From: Bradyrhizobium japonicum USDA 6
Lineage (GTDB): Bacteria > Pseudomonadota > Alphaproteobacteria > Rhizobiales > Xanthobacteraceae
Length of the DNA stretch: 64,000 nucleotides
Assembly (NCBI RefSeq): GCF_000284375.1
Contig: NC_017249.1
Coordinates: 2,892,001-2,956,000, forward strand
Reading direction: 5' to 3'
Below, in pieces: positions 28,258 through 40,261 of this stretch. The first letter of the stretch is position 1. Every line of letters begins with the position of its first letter. The position numbers were made by a program, and so were the translations under genes. A model generated the notes under the pieces. The model was not told the origin of the DNA. It saw only the letters and a list, made by a program, of their open reading frames with translations, and ran no database searches.

Positions 28258-29220
28258 ATGAAATTTAGCCGGCAAACAACGCTTCGTGCGCAAGCCACCG
28301 TGGCAGGCGTTGGCGTTCATTCCGGTCTTCCAGTCACTCTCACGCTGGGGCCCGCGCCCGTCGATGCGGGTTTTGTTTTTGTCCGCACCGGCCTTGAGGG
28401 AAGTGACCGTGAGATTCAGGCGACCGCCGACCAGGTGATCGCGACCGACTTCGCTACCGTCCTCGGCGATCGTGACGGCCCGTTGGTTTCCACCGCCGAG
28501 CACGTGCTCGCGGCGCTGCGGGGCATGGGCGTCGACAACGCCACCATCGAGATCGACGGCCCTGAAGTACCGATCATGGACGGCAGTGCCGCGGCCTTCA
28601 TTGCCGCGATCGACCAGGCCGGCATCGTCAGCCAGCCGGCACAGCGCCGCTTCATTCAGGTTTTGAAGCCGATCTCGGCCAAGGTCGGTGACTCCTTCGG
28701 CGAGATCCGGCCCTACGCCAACGGGTTCCGCGTTGATATCGAGATCGACTTCACCAATCCCGTCATCGGCCAGCAGAGCTACGGCTTCGACCTGAACCCG
28801 GAGCGCTTCCGCCGTGAAGTCGGCCGCGCCCGGACTTTCGGCCTGATGTGCGACGTCGCCCGACTCTGGAGCGCGGGTTACGCACTCGGCGCTTCCTTCG
28901 ACAATACCGTCGTGTTCGACGACGAGCGGCTGCTCAACACCGAGGGCCTGCGCTACGCCGACGAATGCGCCCGCCACAAGGTGCTGGACGTGATCGGCGA
29001 TCTCGCGCTGGCCGGCCTGCCGCTGCTTGGCGCCTACCGCTCGGTGCGTGGCGGCCACAAGCTCAACCACGCTGTCCTGACCGCGCTGCTCGCCGACCGT
29101 ACCGCCTGGCGGGTGGTCGAGGGCGAGGCGGTCCGCCGCACCACGCGTCCCGTGGGCGAAGTCGGTCGTGGCATCGTTGGCGGCCGGATCGCTGCGGCCT
29201 ACGGGCCGGACGTGTCCTGA
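28258..29220 (+). CDS. lpxC: UDP-3-O-acyl-N-acetylglucosamine deacetylase LpxC
   Basis: 320 residues. The zinc-site segments are STAEHVLAAL (first histidine) and ARHKVLDVIGD (His and Asp), with the catalytic histidine in RGGHKLNH. IEIDGPEVPIMDGSAAAF is the family block after the first motif. It carries out the committed step of lipid A synthesis in the cytoplasm. Its location after ftsZ is conserved among proteobacteria. Confidence 0.97.
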   Translation: MKFSRQTTLRAQATVAGVGVHSGLPVTLTLGPAPVDAGFVFVRTGLEGSDREIQATADQVIATDFATVLGDRDGPLVSTAEHVLAALRGMGVDNATIEIDGPEVPIMDGSAAAFIAAIDQAGIVSQPAQRRFIQVLKPISAKVGDSFGEIRPYANGFRVDIEIDFTNPVIGQQSYGFDLNPERFRREVGRARTFGLMCDVARLWSAGYALGASFDNTVVFDDERLLNTEGLRYADECARHKVLDVIGDLALAGLPLLGAYRSVRGGHKLNHAVLTALLADRTAWRVVEGEAVRRTTRPVGEVGRGIVGGRIAAAYGPDVS

Positions 29221-29482
29221 CGGGACCTGTCGCCACTGGCGTTCTGTTGCCGCCTGCGTTTGGCGGCGGCTTTCCCCGGGAAACTCCTGGTAACGATGAT
29301 CGGCTAGGATTGCGGCGCGTTCGCCTTAATCCGGGCGAAATGCCTGCCTATCCGGTTGGTTCGAGATCGTTTTTCGGTTACACGGCGTGGTCGCATGGCA
29401 GGCGCCACGGCTACATTTCGCGCCCATGACGGGGTTCATGGGCTGGCGGACACCGCATCACAGGGCGTCAGGGCTTAAATTC

Positions 29483-30370
29483 ATGTCGGCACAGCGTATG
29501 ACGCGCGGATATCTCTCGGTGTCGCCTGGAGTCCGCGGGCTGCTTCAAGCCGCCACCTTCGTGGTGCTCGCGCTGCCGCTGGCCGGCTGCGGCACCGGCT
29601 CGCTCTGGGACAAGTTCACCGCCAAGGATGACACCTTCGTCGAGGAGCCCGCCGACAAGATCTATAATGAGGGCCTGTACCTCATGAACGAGAAGAAGGA
29701 CATGAAGGGGGCGAACAAGAAGTTCGAAGAGGTCGACCGCCAGCATCCTTATTCCGACTGGGCCCGCAAATCGCTGCTGATGTCGGCCTATGCCTCCTAC
29801 CAGGGCGGCGACTATGACGGCTGCATCGGCGCCGCGACCCGCTACGTCACGCTGCATCCCGGCAGCCCGGACGCGGCCTATGCGCAGTACCTGATCGCCG
29901 CCTCCCATTACGACCAGATCCCGGACATCAGCCGCGACCAGGCACGCACCGAGAAGGCGATCGCCGCGCTGGAAGAGGTGAACCGCAAATATCCGAACTC
30001 GGAATATGCGACCTCGGCCAAAGCCAAGATCGAGGGTGCGCGCGACCAGCTCGCCGGCAAGGAAATGAATGTCGGCCGCTATTACATGCAGAAGCGCGAC
30101 TACACGGCGGCGATCAACCGCTACAAGGCCGTCGTCACGCAGTACCAGACCACCCGCCATGTCGAGGAGGCGCTGTTCCGGCTCACCGAGGCCTATATGA
30201 CGATCGGCATCGTCGCCGAGGCGCAGACCGCAGCCGCGGTGCTTGGCCACAATTTTCCTGACAGCCGCTGGTACAAGGACGCCTATAATCTTGTAAAATC
30301 CGGGGGTCTCGAGCCGAGCGAGAATCAGGGTTCCTGGATGAGCAGGGCCTTCAAGAAGATAGGCCTATAG
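29483..30370 (+). CDS. bamD: Outer membrane assembly lipoprotein BamD
   Basis: 295 residues from the ATG at 29483; an ATG 15 bp later is also possible. A signal peptide ends in the lipobox LPLAGC. TPR-type repeats follow, including YNEGLYLMNEKKDMKGANKKFEEVDRQHPYSDWA and GKEMNVGRYYMQKRDYTAAINRYKAVVTQY. BamD is the essential lipoprotein partner of BamA in outer-membrane beta-barrel assembly. recN starts 23 bp downstream. Confidence 0.94.
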   Translation: MSAQRMTRGYLSVSPGVRGLLQAATFVVLALPLAGCGTGSLWDKFTAKDDTFVEEPADKIYNEGLYLMNEKKDMKGANKKFEEVDRQHPYSDWARKSLLMSAYASYQGGDYDGCIGAATRYVTLHPGSPDAAYAQYLIAASHYDQIPDISRDQARTEKAIAALEEVNRKYPNSEYATSAKAKIEGARDQLAGKEMNVGRYYMQKRDYTAAINRYKAVVTQYQTTRHVEEALFRLTEAYMTIGIVAEAQTAAAVLGHNFPDSRWYKDAYNLVKSGGLEPSENQGSWMSRAFKKIGL

Positions 30371-30393
30371 TCTCGGCTAGGAAATTTGATTCC

Positions 30394-32067
30394 ATGCTGG
30401 CGCGTCTGTCGATCCGTGACATCGTCCTGATCGAGCGGCTCGATATCGAATTCGCCACCGGACTTGCGGTTTTGACCGGTGAGACCGGTGCGGGCAAATC
30501 CATCCTGCTCGATGCCTTTGCACTGGCGCTCGGCGGCCGCGGCGATGCCGGGCTCGTGCGCCATGGCGCGGAGCAGGGGCAGGTCACCGCCGTCTTCGAT
30601 ATCCCCAAAAATCACCCCGCGACGAAGATTCTGGCCGAGAACGGCCTGGACGATACCGGCGAGATGATTCTCCGCCGGGTGCAACTCGCCGACGGCCGCA
30701 CCCGCGCCTTCATCAACGACCAGTCCATCAGCGTGCAGACGCTGAAGGCGGTCGGTGGCGCCCTGGTCGAGATCCACGGCCAGCATGACGAGCGCGCGCT
30801 GGTCGATGCTGCCACCCACCGCCGCCTGCTCGACGCCTTTGCGGGGCTCGAAAAGGACGTCACCGTGGTCGAAGCGCTCTGGGACGCGCGCCGTACGGCC
30901 AGCGCCGCGCTGGAAGAGCACCGCGCCGCCATGGAGCGCGCCTCGCGCGAGGCGGACTATCTGCGCCACGCCTCCGACGAACTGAAGCAGCTCGCGCCCA
31001 AGGATGGCGAGGAGACCTCGCTCGCCGGTCGCCGCACCACCATGATGCAGGGCGAGAAGATCGCCTCCGATTTGCGGGAGGCGCAGGAAGCCGTCGGCGG
31101 CAATCATTCGCCGGTCGCCTCGCTATCGGCCGCCGTGCGCCGGCTGGAGCGGCGCGGTGTCAACTCGCCGGCGCTGGTCGAGCCTGCCGTGAAGGCGATC
31201 GACGCCGCGATCAACGCGCTGGAGGAAGCCGACCAGCATCTTCTGGCCGCGCTCGCCGCGACCGACTTCGACCCGGGCGAGCTCGAGCGCATCGAGGAGC
31301 GGCTGTTCGCCCTGCGCGCCGCCTCGCGCAAATATTCGACGCCGGTCGATGGCCTCGCCGCGCTTGCCGCCAAATACGCTGCCGATGTCGTCCTGATCGA
31401 TGCCGGTGCTTCGCGGTTGAAGAAGCTGGAGCAGGCGGCGATCGAGGCTGACGCGCGCTATGCCGCTGCCGCCAAGAAACTGTCGATGGCGCGGCAGAAG
31501 TCGGCGGACAAGCTCAACAAGGCGGTCAACGCCGAGCTCGCGCCGCTCAAGCTCGAACGCGCCAAGTTCATGACGCAGGTCGAGACCGATGAGGCCGCGC
31601 CGGGCCCGCAAGGTTTCGACCGCGTCGAGTTCTGGGTGCAGACCAATCCTGGCACCAAGCCGGGTCCGATGATGAAGGTCGCTTCCGGCGGCGAGCTCTC
31701 GCGCTTCCTGCTGGCGCTCAAGGTCGTGCTGTCCGACCGCGGCTCGGCGCCGACGCTGGTGTTCGACGAAATCGACACCGGGGTCGGCGGTGCGGTCGCG
31801 GACGCCATCGGTGGGCGGCTCGCGCGGCTTGCCGGCAAGGTGCAGGTGATGGCCGTGACCCATGCCCCGCAGGTCGCCGCCCGTGCCGGCCAGCATCTGC
31901 TGATCTCCAAGGACGCCCTCGACAAGGGCAAGCGCGTGGCCACCCGCGTCAATGCGCTGGCCGCCGACCACCGCCGCGAGGAGATCGCCCGCATGCTCGC
32001 CGGCGCCGAGATCACGGCCGAGGCGAGAGCTGCCGCCGAACGGCTGCTCAAGGCGGCGACGGCTTAG
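30394..32067 (+). CDS. recN: DNA repair protein RecN
   Basis: 557 residues of the SMC-like family. The N-terminal Walker A is GETGAGKSILLDAF (near residue 30). Central coiled coils flank the middle of the protein. The C-terminal signature ASGGELSRFLLALK and Walker B LVFDEIDTGVGG are followed by VTHAPQVAARA. RecN holds DNA ends and sister chromatids together during double-strand-break repair. The stop is followed by a family-A repeat. Confidence 0.96.
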   Translation: MLARLSIRDIVLIERLDIEFATGLAVLTGETGAGKSILLDAFALALGGRGDAGLVRHGAEQGQVTAVFDIPKNHPATKILAENGLDDTGEMILRRVQLADGRTRAFINDQSISVQTLKAVGGALVEIHGQHDERALVDAATHRRLLDAFAGLEKDVTVVEALWDARRTASAALEEHRAAMERASREADYLRHASDELKQLAPKDGEETSLAGRRTTMMQGEKIASDLREAQEAVGGNHSPVASLSAAVRRLERRGVNSPALVEPAVKAIDAAINALEEADQHLLAALAATDFDPGELERIEERLFALRAASRKYSTPVDGLAALAAKYAADVVLIDAGASRLKKLEQAAIEADARYAAAAKKLSMARQKSADKLNKAVNAELAPLKLERAKFMTQVETDEAAPGPQGFDRVEFWVQTNPGTKPGPMMKVASGGELSRFLLALKVVLSDRGSAPTLVFDEIDTGVGGAVADAIGGRLARLAGKVQVMAVTHAPQVAARAGQHLLISKDALDKGKRVATRVNALAADHRREEIARMLAGAEITAEARAAAERLLKAATA

Positions 32068-32074
32068 GCCACCA

Positions 32075-32157
32075 CCGTCATTCCGGGGCGATGCGAAGCA
32101 TCGAACCCGGAAACTCGAGATTCCGGGTCTGGTCCTTCGGACCATCCCGGAATGACG
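32075..32157. repeat. Palindromic repeat, family A, left flank of the GIY-YIG gene
   Basis: 83 bp from CCGTCATTCCGGGG to CATCCCGGAATGACG. It contains the hairpins GATGC-GAA-GCATC (32090-32102) and GGTCC-TTC-GGACC. It ends 3 bp from the stop codon of the GIY-YIG gene. It is in the same orientation as the copy at 32468 and very similar to it. Confidence 0.85.
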
Positions 32158-32160
32158 TTC

Positions 32161-34721
<2,561 letters not shown>

Positions 34722-34750
34722 GAGGGCACTTCACTCTCCACTTACTCCGC

Positions 34751-34928
34751 TGTCATTCCCCGCGAAGGCGGGGAATCCAGTATTCCAGAGGCATGCGTTG
34801 AAGATCTCGCTGTTGCTACCGGCGCCGCGGCGTACTGGATTCCCCGCTTGCCGCCTACGCTAAAGCTTCGGCGGCCCTGGACCTCAGCCCCGGCGAAGCC
34901 TTGGCGTAGCCGGGTCGCGGGGAATGAC
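34751..34928. repeat. Long palindromic repeat, family C
   Basis: The outer arms TGTCATTCCCCGCGAAGGCG and CGCGGGGAATGAC pair. Inside are GAATCCAGTATTCCAGAG and GCGTACTGGATTCCCCGC, plus an extra insert near 34862-34915 (AAGCTTCGGCGG ... GGCGAAGCCTTGGCGTAG). A shorter relative is at 36391. It lies between the convergent ligA and MFS genes. Confidence 0.75.
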
Positions 34929-34957
34929 ACCGAGATTGGTGCGAGGCCAATCCCCCC

Positions 34958-36238
34958 TTACATCATCCCGCTCTCTTCCTCCTCGGCCTGCTCGATCAAC
35001 TCCTCGCTCACCACCAATTCGCGGCGGGGGACAACGAAGATCATCATGCAGGCGCAGAGCAGCGATATCGCCAGCACCGCCGAGGTCAGCGGCAGCGTGG
35101 TGGCGGAGTGGCCGCCGAGATAGGCGCCGAACTGCGACATCAGCGCGCCGATGCCCTGCTGGAGGAAGCCCATCGCGCCCGACGCGGTGCCGGCGGCTTC
35201 AGGGCGGATGCTGATGGCGCCGGCGGCGGAGTTCGCCATCACGAAGGCATTGCCGACCATCACGATCATCTGCGTGCCGAACAGCCATGCGGGTGCTTCG
35301 TTCCAGCCCGTAAAACTCCAGAGCAGGTTCAACAGGCTGCCGCAGAGTTGCAGGCCGAGCCCGAACCAGATCAGCTTTTCCAGCGAGTGTCGCGGCGCGA
35401 AGCGCACGCAGAGCAGATTGCCGACGAGATATGCGAAGCCGGTCGTGGCGAACCAGGCGCCATATTCGGCGCTGGTCCGGCCCATCTGCGTGACGACGAT
35501 GTAGGGGCCGCCGCCGGCGAAGGTGAAGATAATCTGGGACGCCAGCACCTGGCACATCACGTAGCCGATGAAGGCGCGGCTCTTGATCAGGGTGCCGACG
35601 TCGCTGCGAAAGCCGCCGCTGCCGATCGCGCGATCGCGGCGGGTCTCGGGCAGCGCGATCGCGATGCCGACGGCGACCGCGATCGCACCGATCGTGACGG
35701 CGTAGAAGATCGCCCGCCAGCCGAATGCGGTCTCGATCAGGCCGCCGGTGAGCGGTGAGACCATCTGGCCGATCATGAGCGCTGCGACGACGAGGCTGAT
35801 CATGGAGGCGACGCGGTCGCGCTCGTAGATATCGCGGATGATGGCGCGGCTCACCACCATGCCGGAGGCGCCGCCGAGCGCCTGGAAGAAGCGCGCTGCG
35901 ATCAGTTGCGGCAGGGTTTCGGCGAAGATGCAGGCGATGCTCGCCGCGACCATCAGCGCGAGGCCGCCAAGCAGCACCGGACGCCGGCCGAACTTGTCCG
36001 ACAGCGGTCCCATGATCAGCTGCGACAGTGCGATGCCGACCATGTACAGCGACACCGTCATCTGCGCGATCGAGATGTCGCGGCCGAATGTCGTCGCCAG
36101 CACGGGCAGCGCCGGAACCAGGATGTAGAGCGAGATCGGCGCGATCCCGGTCATGACGACCAGCAGCAGCAACACCACGCGCGAGGTCGCGATGTTTTTC
36201 GTCGCCGCGTCCGGCGGCCTGCTGATCATGCCGTGCAT
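34958..36238 (-). CDS. Bcr/CflA-type MFS drug efflux transporter
   Basis: 426 residues with 12 predicted membrane helices. The first-helix region reads TGIAPISLYILVPALP. The inter-helix loop after TM2 (LSQLIMGPLSDKFGRRPVLLGG) is the MFS signature, and MVVSRAIIRDIYERDRVA is typical of the DHA1 Bcr/CflA subfamily. Such proteins export drugs or metabolites such as sulfonamides, bicyclomycin or cysteine by proton antiport. The C-terminus is acidic (EELIEQAEEEESG). An in-frame second ATG lies three codons downstream. No regulator is adjacent. Confidence 0.9.
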   Translation of the reverse strand: MHGMISRPPDAATKNIATSRVVLLLLVVMTGIAPISLYILVPALPVLATTFGRDISIAQMTVSLYMVGIALSQLIMGPLSDKFGRRPVLLGGLALMVAASIACIFAETLPQLIAARFFQALGGASGMVVSRAIIRDIYERDRVASMISLVVAALMIGQMVSPLTGGLIETAFGWRAIFYAVTIGAIAVAVGIAIALPETRRDRAIGSGGFRSDVGTLIKSRAFIGYVMCQVLASQIIFTFAGGGPYIVVTQMGRTSAEYGAWFATTGFAYLVGNLLCVRFAPRHSLEKLIWFGLGLQLCGSLLNLLWSFTGWNEAPAWLFGTQMIVMVGNAFVMANSAAGAISIRPEAAGTASGAMGFLQQGIGALMSQFGAYLGGHSATTLPLTSAVLAISLLCACMMIFVVPRRELVVSEELIEQAEEEESGMM

Positions 36239-36553
36239 AGTCGTCCGTCTTTCGAAGTCGAATCGACTGTAGCGTGCTCGCGCAAGACGGATATCGGCGT
36301 TTCGGAATGCGGCTATTCGGATTTCGGGACGGTTACGATGAGGGCACGATGGCGACCGATTGGGCGCGTTGCACGCGCCACAAATTCACTGCCATCGCCC
36401 GCGAAGGCGGGCGATCCAGTACACCGCGGCTTCTCCGCATACGTTTCTGTCTCTGGAATACTGGATTCCCCGCTTTCGCGGGGAATGACAGGGATGGGCG
36501 GGGAAAGAGCGTTGCGCAAATCGCGTAGCGCTATGCGTCTCGGAATGGCGAGC
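36239..36553. other. Intergenic region with family-C repeat
   Basis: 315 bp between the MFS exporter and pepP, both on the minus strand. A repeat occupies 36391-36490. The part nearest the MFS start would hold its promoter. No gene is seen. Confidence 0.5.
36391..36490. repeat. Palindromic repeat, family C
   Basis: GCCATCGCCCGCGAAGGCGG / CCCCGCTTTCGCGGGGAATGACA arms, with the core GATCCAGTACACCGCG and GAATACTGGATTCC. The left stem GCCCGC-GAAG-GCGGGC is a compact hairpin. Related to 34751 and 17071. Confidence 0.75.
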
Positions 36554-38383
36554 TTACGCCTTCAGCTCCGCCGTCGCCTGATCGAGCCAGGCCTTCGTCG
36601 CATCGTCCAGCGCCGGCCGCACCTCGGCGCGAACGCGCGCGTGGTAGGCATTGAGCCAGTCGAGTTCGTCCTTGCCGAGCATCGCGACATCGATCAGCCG
36701 GCGGTCGATCGGCGCCAGGGTCAGCGTCTCGAACGCGTTCATCGATTTCTCGGCGCCCTCGATGTCCGCGGCGACCACCAGCTCGAGGTTCTCGATGCGG
36801 ATGCCGAAGCCGTCGGTCTTGTAATAGCCGGGCTCGTTGGAGAGGATCATGCCGCGCTTCAGCGGCGTGGTGCCGAGCTTCGAGATCCGCGCCGGACCTT
36901 CGTGCACGCTGAGATAGCTGCCGACGCCGTGGCCGGTGCCGTGCTCGAAATCGACGCCGGCGGCCCAGAGATATTGCCGCGCCAGCGTGTCGAGCTGCGC
37001 GCCGGTGGTGCCGTCGGGAAACACCGCGCGCGCGATCGCGATGTGGCCGCGCAGCACCCGGGTGAAGCGGTCGCGCATCTCGCCGGTCGGCTCGCCCACG
37101 GCCATCGTGCGGGTGACGTCGGTGGTGCCGTCTTCATATTGCGCACCGGAATCGATCAGCAGCAAATCGCCCGGCGCGATGCGCCGGTTGCTCTTGCGGG
37201 TGACGCGGTAGTGCACGATGGCGCCGTTCGGACCGGTGCCTGATATGGTCGGGAACGAGACGTCCTTCAGCGCGCCGGTGTCGCGGCGGAACGTCTCGAG
37301 CGCCTCGACCGCATCGATCTCGGTCAGCTTGCCGCTTGGTGCCTCGCGATCGACGAAGGCGAGGAAGCGCGCCAGCGCCACGGCGTCGCGGCGGTGCGCC
37401 GTCCGTGTGCCCTTGATCTCGGTCGCGTTCTTGACGGCCTTGAGCAGTGCAATCGGATCGCTGCCGCGCACCGGCTTGCCGCCGGCACTTGCGATCAGCC
37501 GGCTGAGCGCGTCGGCCGCGGTGGCATTGTCGAGTGCGATCGCGGCGCCGCTCTTGGCCAGCGCCATCAGCGTCGGTGCCATCGCATCGGGCTCGCGCAC
37601 ATCGGCGGACTGCTCGAGATGGTCGCGGGCCAAATTGGAGAGTTTTCGGTGGTCGATGAACACGGTCGGCCGGCCGTCCTTCGGCACCAGCGCGTAGGAC
37701 AGCGGCAACGGGGTATGGGCGACGTCGGCGCCACGGATGTTGAAGGTCCAGGCCACGGCGTGGCTGTCGGAGAGCACCAGCGCGTCGACGCCGAGCTTGG
37801 CGATCTCGCCTTTGATTTGCGTGATCTTCTCGGCCTCGGCGACCCCGGCATTTTGCAGGCTGTGCACGGCGACCGGGGCCAGCGGCGGCTGCGGCCGGTC
37901 CTGCCAGATCGCGTCGACCGGATTGCTGTCGACCGCGACCAGCTCTGCGCTGGCCTTGGCGCAGGCGGCGGCGAGGCGTTCGGCTGCCGAAGAAGTGTGC
38001 AGCCACGGATCAAATCCGAGGCGGTCGCCGGCTTTCAGGTGCGTCGATACCCAGCTCTCCGGCGGCGGATCGATCAGCGATTCCACCGCCCAGGCCTTTG
38101 CGTCGACCTGCTTGGCCGCCTGGATCGTGTAGCGGCCGTCGACGAAGATCGCAGCCTCATGCGTCAGCACCACCGCCAATCCTGCCGAACCGGTAAAGCC
38201 GGTCAGCCAGGCCAGCCGCTCTTCCGAGGGGGGCACATATTCGTTCTGCTGCTGATCGGCGCGCGGAACGACGAAGCCGGTCAGCTTGCGGCGGGCGAGT
38301 TCTTCACGGAGCGCGGCCAGGCGCGCCGTCAATGCGACGCCGGCCTCGGGCTCCTCGAATGTCTGGAAGTGTGCTTCGAACAT
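36554..38383 (-). CDS. pepP: Xaa-Pro aminopeptidase (M24 family, three-domain type)
   Basis: 609 residues, the length of the eukaryote-like aminopeptidase P class: two creatinase-type N-terminal domains, then the M24 pita-bread domain, then an M24_C tail. Metal-site segments are IDSGAQYEDGTTDVTRT (two aspartates), GTGHGVGSYLSVHEGP (histidine), and LSNEPGYY and FGIRIENL (glutamates). It removes N-terminal residues preceding proline in the cytoplasm, using two metal ions. The gene stands alone, with a small-protein gene divergent from it. Confidence 0.94.
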   Translation of the reverse strand: MFEAHFQTFEEPEAGVALTARLAALREELARRKLTGFVVPRADQQQNEYVPPSEERLAWLTGFTGSAGLAVVLTHEAAIFVDGRYTIQAAKQVDAKAWAVESLIDPPPESWVSTHLKAGDRLGFDPWLHTSSAAERLAAACAKASAELVAVDSNPVDAIWQDRPQPPLAPVAVHSLQNAGVAEAEKITQIKGEIAKLGVDALVLSDSHAVAWTFNIRGADVAHTPLPLSYALVPKDGRPTVFIDHRKLSNLARDHLEQSADVREPDAMAPTLMALAKSGAAIALDNATAADALSRLIASAGGKPVRGSDPIALLKAVKNATEIKGTRTAHRRDAVALARFLAFVDREAPSGKLTEIDAVEALETFRRDTGALKDVSFPTISGTGPNGAIVHYRVTRKSNRRIAPGDLLLIDSGAQYEDGTTDVTRTMAVGEPTGEMRDRFTRVLRGHIAIARAVFPDGTTGAQLDTLARQYLWAAGVDFEHGTGHGVGSYLSVHEGPARISKLGTTPLKRGMILSNEPGYYKTDGFGIRIENLELVVAADIEGAEKSMNAFETLTLAPIDRRLIDVAMLGKDELDWLNAYHARVRAEVRPALDDATKAWLDQATAELKA

Positions 38384-38568
38384 GGCTCAGTTTAGGATCA
38401 TGACGATCAGTCCGCAATGTAGACGCATTTGGAGTCGCATCTGGCACGGACCGTGCTTGAAAATGGTCCATTCGAATTGAGTGGAGTACAGGATGCAGCA
38501 GTTGCGCTTCGTCCGGATAACAGGGAAATTCGAGCGGGTGGTTCATCTCAACGGCGAGGGGACACACG

Positions 38569-38748
38569 ATGCCAGCGTTCATGTTTGAGAAGATTTCGCC
38601 GCCGGCCCACCGCGCCCCGGCCGCAACGCCACCGAAGAAGCCGCGCGGCCTCATCAGCCAGATGATCGACCGTTTCGCCGAGCGCCGCGCCAAGCGTGCC
38701 TTGCAGGGCAAGCGCGCGACGCGTCGGGACGAGAAGCCGGCGGAGTAG
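38569..38748 (+). CDS. Small basic protein of unknown function (59 residues)
   Basis: The ATG at 38569 has a strong GAGGGG ribosome site. The product is 59 residues: MPAFMFEKISPP at the start, a proline/alanine segment, then a basic helix (LISQMIDRFAERRAKRALQG) and KRATRRDEKPAE. No signal peptide or membrane helix is visible. I recognise no family. The basic amphipathic helix suggests binding to nucleic acid or membrane, which is inference only. It is divergent from pepP. Confidence 0.65.
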   Translation: MPAFMFEKISPPAHRAPAATPPKKPRGLISQMIDRFAERRAKRALQGKRATRRDEKPAE

Positions 38749-38761
38749 GGCGGTGTTCGTT

Positions 38762-38900
38762 CACCTCGCCCCGCTTGCGGGGAGGTCGGATTGCGAAGCA
38801 ATCCGGGTGAGGAGGGACTCTCCGCGAGTGCAACTCTCACCGTCGCTGCGGAGGCAGCCCCTCACCCCAACCCTCTCCCCTTAAGAACGGGGCGAGGGGC
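38762..38900. repeat. Repeat, family E/D composite
   Basis: CACCTCGCCCCGCTTGCGGG opens it. It holds the GAA-capped hairpin GGATTGC-GAA-GCAATCC (38788-38804), followed by GGGTGAGGAGGG, and closes with CCCCTCACCCCAACCCTCTC and AACGGGGCGAGGGG. It lies between the small-protein gene and prmA. Confidence 0.7.
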
Positions 38901-38922
38901 GCAGTACCGCCGCGGACGCAGC

Positions 38923-39810
38923 TCAACCAATCTTCTTCAGCAACAAACTGCTCCACCCCTCGATCCGCAGGTGCCGCAGCGGCGCGAGGCCGCGTGCGCG
39001 GTAGGCGGCGATTACGGCGGGGGCCTGGTGGGTCAAGAGGCCCGAGAGGATGACGCGCGCGCCGGGCGCGAGGTGCCGCGCCATCGGGCCGGCCAATTGC
39101 CTTAACGGATTGGCAAGGATGTTGGCCAGGACCAGGTCGAACGGGCCGCATCTGGCAAAGTCCGGCGCGGCAAATCCGGTCGCGCGGACCACCCGCAACT
39201 TGTTGCCGACGTGGTTCAGCGTCGCATTCTCGGCCGCCACCCGCACCGACGGCGGGTCGATGTCGGAGGCGAGCACAGCGCGATGCAGCGCCTTCGCTGC
39301 GGCGATGCCCAGCACGCCGGTGCCGGTGCCGAGGTCGAGCAGGTTCCTCGGCCGGGAACTCTTCAGGACGTGGTCAAGCAACAGTAAACAGCCGCGGGTG
39401 GTGCCGTGGTGGCCGGTGCCGAAGGCGAGCGCGGCCTCGATCTCGATGGCAAGCTTGTTCGGCGCGACGCGATCGCGGTCGTGGCTGCCGTGCACGACGA
39501 AGCGTCCGGCCGGCACCGGGACGAGATCTTCGAGGCTCGCCTTGACCCAGTCCTTGGCTTCGACAATGTCGAACACGAGCGTGTCCGCGATGTCGTTTCC
39601 TGCCGAAGTTACAATGAGTTCCCGCAGCCATGCCTGATCGGGCGCCTCGGCGAAATGGAGCGTGACGTCCCACTGTCCGTCCGGTCGCTCGAAGGCGGCG
39701 ACCGCCGCATCGCCGTCGAAAAAGACCTCCGTGAGCACGTCGACGACGCGCTTGGCCGCGGCCTCGGTGCCGATCGAAAAGCAGGCGCGATGAGTGGGAG
39801 AAAGCTGCAT
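38923..39810 (-). CDS. prmA: Ribosomal protein L11 methyltransferase PrmA
   Basis: 295 residues. The N-terminal substrate-recognition domain is followed by a SAM-dependent methyltransferase domain with AFGTGHHGTTRGCL, motif I LLDLGTGTGVLGIAAA and the NILANPL motif (post-motif IV) characteristic of PrmA. It trimethylates L11 at several lysines and the N-terminus. No partner gene is adjacent. Upstream lies the Flp pilin gene, divergent. Confidence 0.93.
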   Translation of the reverse strand: MQLSPTHRACFSIGTEAAAKRVVDVLTEVFFDGDAAVAAFERPDGQWDVTLHFAEAPDQAWLRELIVTSAGNDIADTLVFDIVEAKDWVKASLEDLVPVPAGRFVVHGSHDRDRVAPNKLAIEIEAALAFGTGHHGTTRGCLLLLDHVLKSSRPRNLLDLGTGTGVLGIAAAKALHRAVLASDIDPPSVRVAAENATLNHVGNKLRVVRATGFAAPDFARCGPFDLVLANILANPLRQLAGPMARHLAPGARVILSGLLTHQAPAVIAAYRARGLAPLRHLRIEGWSSLLLKKIG

Positions 39811-39963
39811 CCTAGGGTCCCGTCAGTTCAATTTTTGGAACTTTTCTTCCCAATTTCCGTATAACTTGCAGGTTCCGATTTAACCTGACTGCAGGTTGTG
39901 TCCCGTACATTTCCGGGTGTTGGATCGAGCCAACACATCTTGAAATTGAAACGGAGGCGAGTC

Positions 39964-40128
39964 TTGAAGCGCATGGTTTTGAAGTTCTGGTCGGACGAGT
40001 CCGGTGCGACCGCGATCGAGTACGGCCTGATCGCAGCGGGTATCGCGCTGGCGATCATCACCGTGGTGAACAGCCTGGGCACCAGCATGAACGAGAAGTT
40101 TGGTTCGATTAGCAGTTCCTTGAAGTAA
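39964..40128 (+). CDS. Flp/Fap type IVb pilin subunit
   Basis: 54 residues. The TTG at 39964 has GGAGG six bases upstream, whereas the ATG at 39973 is 15 bases from it, so the TTG start is preferred. The prepilin site DESG/ATAIEYG is followed by a hydrophobic helix (LIAAGIALAIITVV), the standard Flp pilin layout; cleavage after glycine leaves Glu at position +5. Flp pilins are secreted by the Tad machinery for surface attachment. No tad or cpa gene is in the window, so this is an orphan pilin gene. Confidence 0.9.
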   Translation: MKRMVLKFWSDESGATAIEYGLIAAGIALAIITVVNSLGTSMNEKFGSISSSLK

Positions 40129-40261
40129 TTTCCGCCTCCCATTTCCTGGCGGGGCTGTTTTTCTTTAGAGGCTGTTACCTGACGATCGCCCGCACGGGGA
40201 GTTGCCCCCGGCGGGCGAGGTCGTTTTGGGGCGGCCCGGAATGCCCACAGGCCCTCCACTC

